A DNA stretch of 64,000 nucleotides from Oceanospirillaceae bacterium (GCA_013215505.1 JABSQZ010000020.1:57951-121950), one strand, 5' to 3'. Positions 55,409-63,466 are shown, numbered from the stretch's first letter. Notes: generated by a model not told the origin, from the sequence alone. Translations and numbers: made by a program.

Positions 55409-55813
55409 GTGTTGCAGGGAATTAACCATATAACTATCGCAGTCAGTGACTTAGATCGTTCAGTACAGTTTTATCAGAAAAAATTAGGCATGCAGCTAAA
55501 GGTCACTTGGGCAGCGGGAGCCTACTTGAGCGTGGCTGACCAGTGGATCTGTCTGAGTATTGATGCCGTGCATCCAAGTCGTGATTACAGCCACATAGCT
55601 TTTGATATCAACGAACAGCAGTTCGAACCATTTTGCCAAACTCTGATGGATGCTGATGTAGAGGTTTGGAAACAAAATAGATCTGAAGGTAGCTCACTTT
55701 ACTTTTTAGACCCGGATGGTCACAAGCTGGAAATCCACGTAGGCAGATTGGCTTCCAGGATGCAAAAGATGCGCGAAAATGCAACTCAAGACATGGTTTT
55801 CTATGATGATTAA
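55409..55813 (+). CDS. fosA: FosA-like VOC glutathione transferase
   Basis: 134 residues from GTG 55409 (GAGG eight bases before; TTG codons just upstream are worse). VOC fold with the FosA pattern: LQGINHITIAVSDLDRSVQF, SHIAFDI, then VWKQNRSEGSSLYFLDPDGH, KLEIHVGRLASRM. Metal ligands His, His, Glu and the K/N/S fosfomycin-contact residues appear kept. FosA adds glutathione to fosfomycin; activity in this diverged marine form is inferred. It stands immediately before the first array repeat and could be the first unit. Confidence 0.78.
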   Translation: MLQGINHITIAVSDLDRSVQFYQKKLGMQLKVTWAAGAYLSVADQWICLSIDAVHPSRDYSHIAFDINEQQFEPFCQTLMDADVEVWKQNRSEGSSLYFLDPDGHKLEIHVGRLASRMQKMRENATQDMVFYDD

Positions 55814-55823
55814 GTAATATACC

Positions 55824-55854
55824 AATGGCGACTATCGGCCAAAAGCGGTCATTT
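55824..55854 (+). repeat. Array repeat copy A
   Basis: GGCGACTATCGGCC then AAAAGCGGTCATTT. Close to the consensus GACGGTATCGGCC + AAAAGCGGACATT. Eleven bases after the FosA-like stop. Confidence 0.85.
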
Positions 55855-55920
55855 AAAGTTTCAAAAATTTTGCAATCAGCGTGATTTTAATACTGCTAAA
55901 ACTGAAGCTAACGACCTTGT

Positions 55921-55949
55921 AACGTGCTTTGTTAGGAGCAAAGCACGTT
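55921..55949 (+). promoter_or_regulatory. Perfect 11-pair hairpin with an SD in its loop
   Basis: AACGTGCTTTG (55921-55931) and CAAAGCACGTT (55939-55949) around TTAGGAG. The loop AGGAG is placed nine bases before a TTG (55948) that opens the frame of the binding-protein gene. It may be a translation switch, a terminator, or a folded recombination site. Confidence 0.6.
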
Positions 55950-56028
55950 GGCAATTTCTTTTCCCTTTACTAGAATTAATATAACCTGCTATATCATTCT
56001 ATTAACTACCTTATTCTATGGACAGTTC

Positions 56029-56790
56029 ATGGTAAATTTTTTTAAAAAATCTACAAAGTATATTTTCTGTTTTCTTCTAATTCTCGCTTCTCATTTACAT
56101 GCTGCTAATGAGATTGTCTTTACCGGCGGGGCTTCTTTAAAGTCGTACCAGCCAAGCATTATAGTTCCGATATTAACAGAGGCTTTTAAGCGAAACGGAA
56201 TCAAATTTCGCGCTCTCCACCATCCTAGTCTTCGCTCATTGATGCTAGCAAATTCGGGTAAACTTGATGGTGAGTTACATAGAGTCTATGACTTTCATAA
56301 GGTCAGCATGGGTAAGTACCCAAATTTAGTCAGGATAGAGTCGAAGCTGCTCTCTGTCTGGTTGTCTGTATTTTCCGCAAACGGTATTGTCATTACCGGA
56401 TGGGGCAATCTTAAAGGATTTAGAGTGGCGTACTACCGGGGCAGGAAGGATGTCGAAACCATTCTGAATAAAGTACTAGCGCCGGAATTAATCATTAGAG
56501 TTAATACAGACGAACAGGCTTTTTCCATGTTAGCCGCTGGCCGGGTTGACTTAGTTATTTCGGAAAGTATTCAAGGAAAAATGTTGGTAGAGAGTCACCA
56601 GAAATTCAGGAAGATAATGGAAGTGGCTAAAATTGACGAATCGAAAATCTATGCGTATATGCATTTCAAGCATAAAAAGTTAGTCGGTGAAATTGCAGAG
56701 ATCTTAAATGGAATGAAGGAAGACGGCAGTTTTTTGAAAATTGTCGATAAAGTAAATCTAAGGTTTAGAATGAATATTAAAAGACAATGA
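56029..56790 (+). CDS. Exported substrate-binding-like protein (SBP_bac_3)
   Basis: 253 residues from ATG 56029 with signal peptide (YIFCFLLILASHLHA). A longer TTG start at 55948 adds 27 residues and has an SD in the hairpin loop; not excluded. Body: ITEAF-like ILTEAFKRNGIKFRALHHPS, then DEQAFSMLAAGRVDLVISES, the shape of amino-acid-type periplasmic receptors. No permease nearby; may be an orphan receptor. Broken relative at 33227. First gene after repeat A. Confidence 0.65.
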   Translation: MVNFFKKSTKYIFCFLLILASHLHAANEIVFTGGASLKSYQPSIIVPILTEAFKRNGIKFRALHHPSLRSLMLANSGKLDGELHRVYDFHKVSMGKYPNLVRIESKLLSVWLSVFSANGIVITGWGNLKGFRVAYYRGRKDVETILNKVLAPELIIRVNTDEQAFSMLAAGRVDLVISESIQGKMLVESHQKFRKIMEVAKIDESKIYAYMHFKHKKLVGEIAEILNGMKEDGSFLKIVDKVNLRFRMNIKRQ

Positions 56791-56902
56791 GTAGTAAACC
56801 CCAGTCTCTCGACACCCTTGCAACAGGGCCTACGATATGCCTGCAATGTGTCAGGTTTTTTTCGTTACCCAGACTGACTTGCTTGCGGTGAATTTTCGGG
56901 TA

Positions 56903-56934
56903 GCGATGACGACTGTCGGCCAATAGCAGCCATT
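56903..56934 (+). repeat. Array repeat copy B
   Basis: GCGATGACGACTGTCGGCC then AATAGCAGCCATT. Upstream bases (AGTAAACCCCAGT, CAATGTGTCAGGT) recur before copy H. Confidence 0.8.
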
Positions 56935-57017
56935 AAGCACAAACTATTGTCGTTGGTTCCTATTAGTATAAAGTGTGATATCTCACCATTAAACTGTAAA
57001 CAGCACGGAGTCAGAGT

Positions 57018-57377
57018 GTGAGCCTAAAGAAAGAAATTGAACGATATTCAAATTTAAATGGGTATCCGACAACAAGCTATGAAGAGCTTAATTGTGACTG
57101 CGGTAGTAAAGAGTTTCGCCTCTACTCAGATGATGATGAAGGTGGCGCTTTTGGAATTTGTGTAACGTGTAACTCGGAATACGATATTGAGAATAGCAGA
57201 GAGTACATTGAAGAGGCTCTGAACAATGTTTGTAACTGTGACAGTGAACTCCTCAGTTTAGCTGTTGGCAAGGCTTTCTACCCTGAGTCAAATGAGTCAA
57301 GGTGGGTTTATGTAGGCGCTCATTGTGGCAAATGCGGCCTTGATGGTGTATACGTAGATTGGAAGCAAAGTGCCTAA
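57018..57377 (+). CDS. Double zinc-ribbon-like hypothetical protein
   Basis: 119 residues, GTG start, SD GGAGT eight bases upstream. Two cysteine knuckle pairs: LNCDCGSKEF with ICVTC (residues 27-52), and NVCNCDSE with HCGKCG (about 74-112), each like a zinc ribbon. Acidic between them (YSDDDEGGAFG). Cytosolic. Family not recognised. One gene between repeats B and C. Confidence 0.6.
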   Translation: MSLKKEIERYSNLNGYPTTSYEELNCDCGSKEFRLYSDDDEGGAFGICVTCNSEYDIENSREYIEEALNNVCNCDSELLSLAVGKAFYPESNESRWVYVGAHCGKCGLDGVYVDWKQSA

Positions 57378-57471
57378 TAAATTAATGACGCCCCAGCGGA
57401 GTTGAATCTCCAAAGGGAGGAGTCGGCGCTACAATCCTGGTTGATTAGTTAGCATAGATACCCGACTGGCA

Positions 57472-57502
57472 AGCGACGGTATCGGCCAACAGCGGACATT
57501 TT
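57472..57502 (+). repeat. Array repeat copy C, extended form
   Basis: GCGACGGTATCGGCC then AACAGCGGACATT. About 65 bases on, a second box (TTCAATAATGTTAAATAACT, CCTTGAA) is shared with copies F and J. Confidence 0.85.
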
Positions 57503-57645
57503 GTAAGCGAAGTTTACATTTGGCCTGTCACGCTCTCTTGCCAATCATCATTCAATAATGTTAAATAACTCCTTGAAATTACTGCTGTTCTCCAAAAAAG
57601 TGTCCCGGTGACTGAATAAACATATTTATAAGGAAGATATTTGAT

Positions 57646-58062
57646 ATGTTCAAGATGATTATGGTTGGATTAATTCTTTGTATTAACATATCTGCTGCAC
57701 ATGCAGATGGAAATAAATTGAAATTAGTGAGTGAATATTTAGAACTGTCTAAAGTAAAGGAATCATTTGAGGCTTCTATAGAAGCATCTGTAGAGGAGAT
57801 TGCAAAACAAGAGCCGAATAGTAACAAAGAGGAAATAAGGGCATTTTTCAATGCTGGAATGGGGTGGCATGTACTCGAAGCACCAGTAATAAATATTGTT
57901 GATTCTTTATTTACTATTCAAGAATTAAAAGATATTAATACTTTTTACAGGTCCGAAAGTGGAATGGCTTTCGCCACTAAATCCGCAGTCATGTCAGCAG
58001 AAATAATTAGAATCACTGCTGAGAATTTAAGTAAGCAAATGGGGACTCAGGACCCTCAATAA
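57646..58062 (+). CDS. Exported DUF2059-like protein
   Basis: 138 residues. Signal peptide (MIMVGLILCINISAAHA). Helical body with VSEYLELSKVKESFEASIEA and FTIQELKDINTFYRSESGMA, the end pattern of DUF2059. Periplasmic, function unknown. Another member-like gene at 62879 is also preceded by an extended repeat (copy J). Confidence 0.75.
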   Translation: MFKMIMVGLILCINISAAHADGNKLKLVSEYLELSKVKESFEASIEASVEEIAKQEPNSNKEEIRAFFNAGMGWHVLEAPVINIVDSLFTIQELKDINTFYRSESGMAFATKSAVMSAEIIRITAENLSKQMGTQDPQ

Positions 58063-58186
58063 TCCGAACTACAATACTCTTAGCATCTGGTAGTAGGTTT
58101 GATTCGTACTTCGATATTTTGAAATTTGATATTGTGTCGATCTTCCGCCACATTAGAACAAATTTGCTAGCGATGGCATTCTGCAA

Positions 58187-58218
58187 ACAATAGGCGCTAT
58201 CGGCCAAAAGCGGAAGTT
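58187..58218 (+). repeat. Array repeat copy D
   Basis: ATAGGCGCTATCGGCC then AAAAGCGGAAGTT. Confidence 0.8.
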
Positions 58219-58330
58219 GTTTATTTCATATTCGTGCGCATTTACGCATATGATTTTGGTTTCTACGCGTGTTTATACTGGCAATGAAACAGAAACTGAT
58301 ACATTATCAATGCTTTAAAGATGAACAATA

Positions 58331-58352
58331 TAAATAACAGGCCTGTTATTTA
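58331..58352. other. Perfect 22-base palindrome
   Basis: TAAATAACAGG and CCTGTTATTTA with no spacer. Upstream of the lipoprotein gene at 58509; could be an operator or a foldable recombination site. Centred on AGGCCT, thus on GGCC. Confidence 0.6.
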
Positions 58353-58508
58353 TGCAAATGCGCATGCTCGTATTTCCAGAGGTATTGTTTTGAAAAGAGT
58401 GCTTTTGATATTAGAAACATATAGATATAAGTGCTTTTTAGGAAAGGCTTCTTTGTGTAAACGCGAATGCACACGATTATAATATTATGACTATATTGGT
58501 TGGGTAGT

Positions 58509-58838
58509 ATGAAAAGAATATACGTGGTGATTTTACTGTTGATGTTAACCGGTTGTGCTACTCAAGAACGGATACAATATAGCTGGGATATGGCATATCA
58601 GGAAAGACATATATCGACTATGGTGAAGAACGCGGCTGATCTTACAGTTCATAAAGGCTATATGAATTTCATCATCTATCAAGATGAGTCAGTTACTCGG
58701 AACTTCACTATAATTGTTCATATGTTTAATAATGAATCCGAGTTGCCAGAAAATCTAAGAGGGCTTGAGAGGTTTAACGCCAAAGAGTACAGCGAAAAAG
58801 AGTACGTGCCCCTTGGTTTGGAAGGTAATGTATCGTAA
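58509..58838 (+). CDS. Small lipoprotein
   Basis: 109 residues from ATG 58509. Lipobox LMLTGCATQ: signal peptide II at residues 1-17. The rest (DLTVHKGYMNFIIYQDESVT, RNFTIIVHMFNNESELPENL) is not recognised. Outer- or inner-membrane anchored. Single gene between repeats D and E. Confidence 0.7.
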   Translation: MKRIYVVILLLMLTGCATQERIQYSWDMAYQERHISTMVKNAADLTVHKGYMNFIIYQDESVTRNFTIIVHMFNNESELPENLRGLERFNAKEYSEKEYVPLGLEGNVS

Positions 58839-59286
58839 TCATAACCAGTGCCTATGGTCAACGAATAGCTAGGCCCGTCACTTCACGCTTAGCTGTCCGG
58901 TGATTATTGCGTTAAAAGTCTACTTTGTATCAGGTACTGCGATTTTCCTGCACTTAACCAGTGATTGGCGATAGTCGGTATCGGCCAATTGCAGACATTT
59001 ATCTAAGCAGTCTTACAATCTGGTGTGATTATCAGCCTGACTACTTCAATTTTGAATTCATAGGAACGTTGTCCGCGCATATAACATCCCTTGTTAGGTG
59101 GCTAAATTAACGTTACCGTACAGGGCCCCTAAGAAAGTTTAAGACTAAAATACTGCCTAAAACAGCACTTTACCCTGTATCCACGCGGCTTTATACGTTT
59201 TAAACGTAACACTTGTCCAAAACACCGTATAAGCCTTCTGCCTCCTTTGATGGCCTGCTAAATCACTCACTTACTCCCTATCGTAT
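58839..59286. other. Intergenic with repeat E
   Basis: Repeat E, then AT-rich sequence with an inverted pair TACAGGG / CCCTGTA (about 59116 and 59173). No gene on + strand; the minus-strand lipoprotein ends at its right edge. Confidence 0.4.
58961..59000 (+). repeat. Array repeat copy E
   Basis: GATTGGCGATAGTCGGTATC, GGCC, then AATTGCAGACATTT. Left extension GATTGGCGA is shared with copy F. Confidence 0.85.
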
Positions 59287-59538
59287 CTACGAATTAGGCT
59301 TTTCGAGGTTATCCGCTTCTTTTTTAGCTTCAAGCAGTGCATCTCTCTCGGCAGTTAACCTAGCCTCCAAGTCTCTTTCTTCTTCATTTGTTCCATACTC
59401 AAAACTTGGCTCATTACCGCCATTCTTGTAATTGTGCGTATTTGTTTTAAGGCTTTTTTTATCTACAGACTGATGTGCGCAACCACTCAAAAACAATACC
59501 GATACCAAGGTAATACCAAACAAAGAACTAGCTTTCAT
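59287..59538 (-). CDS. Small lipoprotein, inverted unit of the array
   Basis: 83 residues. Lipobox LFLSGCAHQ; polar linker (NTHNYKNGGNEPSFEYGTNE) and a coiled-coil-like end (LEARLTAERDALLEAKKEAD). The only intact minus-strand gene between 55.4 kb and the window end. Not recognised. Confidence 0.7.
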   Translation of the reverse strand: MKASSLFGITLVSVLFLSGCAHQSVDKKSLKTNTHNYKNGGNEPSFEYGTNEEERDLEARLTAERDALLEAKKEADNLEKPNS

Positions 59539-59602
59539 TATTTCCTCTCACTGATAGCAATAATTTTTATTGAAATTAAGCAGAGTAGAATATATTAGTT
59601 CA

Positions 59603-59742
59603 CGCTGAAAATGCATTATTTAAATCTATATTATTGTCCACAGTGCTATCTGGGTTAGGAACTGGCGTTTTAACTCCATTTTTTGTTCTCAAAGGTCTCC
59701 CATTAGGAACTTTGAATTGTCTGCAATGTTTCAGATCCTGTG
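59603..59742 (-). pseudogene. C-terminal gene fragment stopping at repeat F
   Basis: On the minus strand 46 protein-like codons (HCRQFKVPNGRPLRTKNGVK, TPVPNPDSTVDNNIDLNN, AFSA, stop) run from next to repeat F with no start codon. It looks like the tail of a gene cut off at the repeat. 64 bases before the inverted lipoprotein gene. Confidence 0.4.
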
Positions 59743-59750
59743 GTTAGACA

Positions 59751-59790
59751 GCGATTGGCGACATTCGGTATTGGCCAAAAGCGGCAATTT
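59751..59790 (+). repeat. Array repeat copy F, extended form
   Basis: GCGATTGGCGACATTCGGTA, TTGGCC, then AAAAGCGGCAATTT; second box TTAATGTTTAATAACTC, TTTGACCTG about 70 bases on. Confidence 0.85.
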
Positions 59791-59906
59791 AGTTATTCCT
59801 ACTTTTCGCTTGTAATCCATTGTTGCTATTCATCAATCATTAATGTTTAATAACTCTTTGACCTGTAAGAAGTTATAGGGTCCTACCACAAATGATAAGG
59901 CTTGAA

Positions 59907-60095
59907 ATGCTCTCTAATAATTCTTTACTTTCTGTCAGTATGTTATGCGCTGTTGTTTTACTATCTGCTTGCTCTAATCAGCACAGATCAGCTGCATGTG
60001 AAAAAAGGGTAGGTGATGCCCATAAAAACCAAAATATAAGCATCAATCAACTAGGAACGCGCTCTGCTGATGGCTGCCTTCATGGTGGCAATTAA
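59907..60095 (+). CDS. Very small lipoprotein
   Basis: 62 residues from ATG 59907 (SD AAGG); an ATG five codons earlier is less well placed. Signal peptide II with LLSACSNQH. Mature part about 40 residues with two cysteines (RSAACEKRVGDAHKNQNISI, DGCLHGG). Not recognised. Single gene after repeat F. Confidence 0.6.
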   Translation: MLSNNSLLSVSMLCAVVLLSACSNQHRSAACEKRVGDAHKNQNISINQLGTRSADGCLHGGN

Positions 60096-60150
60096 TATAA
60101 GACAATGATTTAAACTGCTTCCATTTGTATAACTCATTACTTTAAGTCTG

Positions 60151-60179
60151 CTGGTAATTGACGGTATCAGCAAAATAGG
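60151..60179 (+). repeat. Array repeat copy G, degenerate
   Basis: AATTGACGGTATCAGC then AAAATAGG: left half kept, GGCC lost. Confidence 0.5.
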
Positions 60180-60186
60180 ATTCTCA

Positions 60187-60477
60187 GTGACAAATTGGTT
60201 TCTTAATGTGTTTTTCAATCTGACGTCTATATTCTTGACTGTCATTTGTTGCATCGCCATTATTTTTGGTTCGGATTTGGGTATAGATAATTTCGAATTA
60301 TTTTTACCTTCAATACTTTTAATAATTACGGTTTACTTTATCGGATATGATTTTAACTATAGGACACTTAATAATGTAAAAGTTTTTACATATGCTACTT
60401 ATTGCCTGTATTTATTGTTGTTACAGTCCTATCCGTCAGGTTTTTTGAGATTGATATTGGTTTCAGAGTCGAGCTAG
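60187..60477 (+). CDS. Small membrane protein
   Basis: 96 residues from GTG 60187. Three hydrophobic segments (about 8-27, 36-52, 65-82). Begins only eight bases after repeat G. SD weak (TCTCA), so the start is uncertain. Not recognised. Confidence 0.5.
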   Translation: MTNWFLNVFFNLTSIFLTVICCIAIIFGSDLGIDNFELFLPSILLIITVYFIGYDFNYRTLNNVKVFTYATYCLYLLLLQSYPSGFLRLILVSESS

Positions 60478-60538
60478 TTAAAAGTAATATTTAGCACAAC
60501 GTAGAATTTCTGATATTGGTTGGTTAGGAGTACAAACA

Positions 60539-60997
60539 GTGCATCTATCACTTAGTGAGCACGGGTTTAAAATTGTTGAAGGATACAAATTCAAAATACC
60601 TGAGTGTATTTGCCTGTTAAAAAAACAGACATTTAATATGAATCGTGCGGTTTGCGTTGTGCAATTGGACTGTGCGCCGAAAGATATTAAAGCTTATGTA
60701 AAACATTTAAGAAACAGGGTAGCTTTGCAAGTGAAGTTCATCCCTTTTTTTTGGGGAGTAGGCCAACAAATAATAATAATTTGTCCTTACATCACGAATG
60801 GTGATTTCCCAATAATGGAATGCGTAGCAAGGATTGATAACCAATGGGCTATTGTACAGAGTATATTTTTCGTGGACCCAAATAAGAAAGAATTTATTGC
60901 ATGTAGAACCTGGGGGCAGTACTTAACTGGCAAGTACCAAGACGCCATTGGTGTGGAGTTGGAAGGCAAGTATGAAAACGTCACTCCCGATGTGTAA
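60539..60997 (+). CDS. Hypothetical protein
   Basis: 152 residues, GTG start, SD TTAGGAG about eight bases before. No signal peptide. Mixed alpha/beta with RAVCVVQLDCAPKDIKAYVK, WGVGQQIIIICPYITNGDFP, ACRTWGQYLTGKYQDAIGVE. Not recognised. No clear repeat between this gene and the preceding membrane protein, so the two may share a unit. Confidence 0.55.
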   Translation: MHLSLSEHGFKIVEGYKFKIPECICLLKKQTFNMNRAVCVVQLDCAPKDIKAYVKHLRNRVALQVKFIPFFWGVGQQIIIICPYITNGDFPIMECVARIDNQWAIVQSIFFVDPNKKEFIACRTWGQYLTGKYQDAIGVELEGKYENVTPDV

Positions 60998-61127
60998 TAG
61001 TAAACCCTAGTATTCTAGGCACACATTTTGCTCTCAAAGCGCCTATTATCAGGCCCGCTAAAATGGTAACTATGTGTCAGGTCTTGGAGGAAGCAGATTG
61101 GAATTGATAGCTTAGAAGATGCAACAG

Positions 61128-61160
61128 GTGACAGCAGGTTTCGGCCAAAAGCAGTCATTT
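61128..61160 (+). repeat. Array repeat copy H
   Basis: GTGACAGCAGGTTTCGGCC then AAAAGCAGTCATTT. Preceded (60998-61085) by bases like those before copy B. Confidence 0.8.
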
Positions 61161-61259
61161 GGTTATGCTTGCTTCAGGTATCATTATTTTACTTTGCCTT
61201 TTAGCTACCGAGTATACTGCGAGGCCAACCCTGCTATGAAAACGGAATATTGAGAAATA

Positions 61260-62108
61260 ATGGAAAAGCTAGTTGAACTACAAAAACTAATCGCTGAAAT
61301 CAATATTAAGTATTGGGATGATCCAAATGTTAGTCGTCTTTTATTTTCCGAGGTTGCTGGACTTTACCATATAGAATTTTATGGTAATGGATATGATGAC
61401 AACCCAAACACAGCTCTAAGTGAGGTGGATGAAGAGGATAATTATACTTTTATAGCTGTACTTGAAGCTATAAAAGAAATGTCAGAATCAATATCACATC
61501 TTAGCTTTAGTGGGCCAGATGAAGGTGCTAATGGCTTTAGAAGCTGGGATTTTTCTCGGCTAATTAATATTGGTTACACATTTAAAAACCTAGTTTCGCT
61601 CAAAGTAGAACTAACTGATCCAGGGTTTCATAACCTTAGTTGTATTACCCCTGTTATAAATGATTATGAAGAGGGAGGCATGGTTTCACGTTTATTAAAA
61701 AGCATGCCAAAAATTAGAGAGCTAATCATACCTAGTGCGCCTAATTCTGATTTCTTTGACCTGACTATGAGCGATTTGCAATATCTACGTATAGAAGCTG
61801 GCTACTCCTCTCAAGACTTTATCAATAATTTTGGTACTAGTGATGGGTTTACAAACCTTTCGGTACTTGATTATTCTGACGTGTTTTTCTTTGCTGACGC
61901 AGAAGATAGGAAGAAAACGGCGACTAATTTTTCAGAGTTCAAACGACTTTTTGAATCTAAAGCATTTACAAGTGTAAAGCATTTTACTTTGCGGAATTCG
62001 AACCTTGATGTAACTGAACTGATTCAGTTGCAGGAACTAAGGCCAGATCTTCAATTCTTAGTTATTTCATCATTGAGCGGCCAATATGTAAGTCACTTGG
62101 CAAAGTAA
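61260..62108 (+). CDS. LRR-like (STM4015-type) protein
   Basis: 282 residues, ATG. Leucine-rich repeat-like strands spaced by about 25 residues: ISHLSFSGPDEG, FKNLVSLKVELTDPG, MPKIRELIIPSAP, MSDLQYLRIEAGY, FTNLSVLDYSDV, VKHFTLRNSNLD, PDLQFLVISSL. Resembles STM4015-type proteins. Cytosolic. Function unknown; such LRR proteins can act as binding partners, sometimes of toxins, which is inference. Confidence 0.6.
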   Translation: MEKLVELQKLIAEINIKYWDDPNVSRLLFSEVAGLYHIEFYGNGYDDNPNTALSEVDEEDNYTFIAVLEAIKEMSESISHLSFSGPDEGANGFRSWDFSRLINIGYTFKNLVSLKVELTDPGFHNLSCITPVINDYEEGGMVSRLLKSMPKIRELIIPSAPNSDFFDLTMSDLQYLRIEAGYSSQDFINNFGTSDGFTNLSVLDYSDVFFFADAEDRKKTATNFSEFKRLFESKAFTSVKHFTLRNSNLDVTELIQLQELRPDLQFLVISSLSGQYVSHLAK

Positions 62109-62177
62109 GATAGCTGGTCAGCCAATGGACTCTATCCCACTGCCTGGGTGTGGAGCTATGGTAAATCTCACTGCGTC

Positions 62178-62648
62178 ATGATTCGCGGTATCAATCCCAA
62201 ATTAGGGTGGGTTGTAAGTGTAGTAAGCAATAGACGCTATCGGCCAATTGCGGACATTGTATTCAACATTTCAGCAACAATTCTTTGCCCATTATTAGGG
62301 CTTTATACGTTCAGTAGAGGTCAAGTGGGATATTTAGTTCTTACAATAGTTTTAGTAATACATTTTTTAATTTCGTACTGCGCATGTCGATTCTTTAGCA
62401 GAGGGTACGACTCTAACGTACCCAATATCTCAACGATCTTGATTACGCTGCTGTCTGGGCCAATTACGCTTGCTTTAACCTTGGTTGTAATTCTTGTTAC
62501 ACCATTAAAGCATACGGACGCAGGCTTGATGGATGGAGGGGGAACATTATTGGTTGTCCTTTCTTTGCTTATCTTTCCATTCGTCAGCATGTTATTGGTT
62601 AGGTTGGCTTTTAAAATTAATAGTAAGCGGTGGGTTAAAAACGTATAA
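62178..62648 (+). CDS. Membrane protein whose frame runs through repeat I
   Basis: From ATG 62178 157 residues; an ATG-type start at 62148 is also possible. Four membrane segments: IVFNISATILCPLLGLYTF, VGYLVLTIVLVIHFLISYC, ILITLLSGPITLALTLVVIL, LLVVLSLLIFPFVSMLLVRL. Repeat I encodes the residues just before the first segment (SNRRYRPIADI), so either the repeat is translated or the true start is a non-ATG codon after it. Not recognised. Confidence 0.5.
   Translation: MIRGINPKLGWVVSVVSNRRYRPIADIVFNISATILCPLLGLYTFSRGQVGYLVLTIVLVIHFLISYCACRFFSRGYDSNVPNISTILITLLSGPITLALTLVVILVTPLKHTDAGLMDGGGTLLVVLSLLIFPFVSMLLVRLAFKINSKRWVKNV
62225..62258 (+). repeat. Array repeat copy I, inside a reading frame
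   Basis: GCAATAGACGCTATCGGCC then AATTGCGGACATTG. Confidence 0.85.
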
Positions 62649-62690
62649 CTACCCCTTCAAACTGATTAGCTGGAACTGAGCTGTGAAAGC

Positions 62691-62720
62691 AATTCTTAGT
62701 ATCGGCTAAAAGCGGTCACC
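62691..62720 (+). repeat. Array repeat copy J, extended form
   Basis: TTAGTATCGGCT then AAAAGCGGTCACC; second box ATTAAGATCTAATAACCC, TTTGAACTG about 75 bases on, then GGATCTTACCATAACGAG, similar to the stretch after copy F. Confidence 0.75.
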
Positions 62721-62878
62721 CTTGTGCGTAAACAAATTCTTTGACAACCTATTGCCATTCACCTTGTATTAAGATCTAATAACCCTTTGAACTGCCTACA
62801 TTTGTAGGATCTTACCATAACGAGAAACTCGTTATTTCTGAAAACGCGCATGCGCAGTATCAAGTTATTAAGGATAAA

Positions 62879-63394
62879 ATGAAGAAAATACTCATATCAA
62901 TATTGGTCTTAAATTCCATATTTATTTCTGGACTCTCAGCAAGTGAATTGACACCTGCTCAGCAGATGATAGATGTAATGGGGATAGAACAATTGTTATT
63001 ACAGGATAAAAAGGCACAGGCTATAGCTACTGAAGAACGGCTTAAGGTTGTTATGATTCAATTGCAAAAACTATTATCTAGAATGCCTAAAGAAACGAGC
63101 GAAGAAGTTGATAGTTTAATCAGAGATATGACTAACAAGATGCAGTATTCTTGGACAGTAGAAGATGCTTTAAAAGTATTTACTGAAGCTTGGAGTAATA
63201 ACTATTCAGATGAGAAAATTTTGGAAGTAGTTAAAAAGTTTTCAGACCCTGAAAGAAGGAATGAATTGAATATGATTTTTTCTGTTTCAACACAACTTCG
63301 TAACTATATTAATACAAGTTATACGAAATCATTAGAAAGGGAGTTTTCAGAATTTGTTCCAAAACTCCAAGAAATCATGAAAAGAGGGCAATAA
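62879..63394 (+). CDS. Exported helical protein, DUF2059-like
   Basis: 171 residues. Signal peptide (ILISILVLNSIFISGLSA). All-helical body (MGIEQLLLQDKKAQAIATEE, LIRDMTNKMQYSWTVEDALK, LEREFSEFVPKLQEIMKRGQ) of DUF2059-like shape, weaker than the gene at 57646. SD AAGGA before ATG. Periplasmic; function unknown. Confidence 0.65.
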   Translation: MKKILISILVLNSIFISGLSASELTPAQQMIDVMGIEQLLLQDKKAQAIATEERLKVVMIQLQKLLSRMPKETSEEVDSLIRDMTNKMQYSWTVEDALKVFTEAWSNNYSDEKILEVVKKFSDPERRNELNMIFSVSTQLRNYINTSYTKSLEREFSEFVPKLQEIMKRGQ

Positions 63395-63429
63395 ATCGTC
63401 TCTAACAATACTAGCCTAGAAACAGTGAG

Positions 63430-63466
63430 TGACAATTGACGGTACCGGCCATTTGCAGACATTTTT
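63430..63466 (+). repeat. Array repeat copy K
   Basis: GTGACAATTGACGGTACC, GGCC, then ATTTGCAGACATTTTT. Confidence 0.85.

Larger units (their letters stand above)
58063..58508. other. Intergenic with repeat D and a palindrome
   Basis: Holds repeat D and the 22-base palindrome at 58331-58352. No gene seen. Confidence 0.4.
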
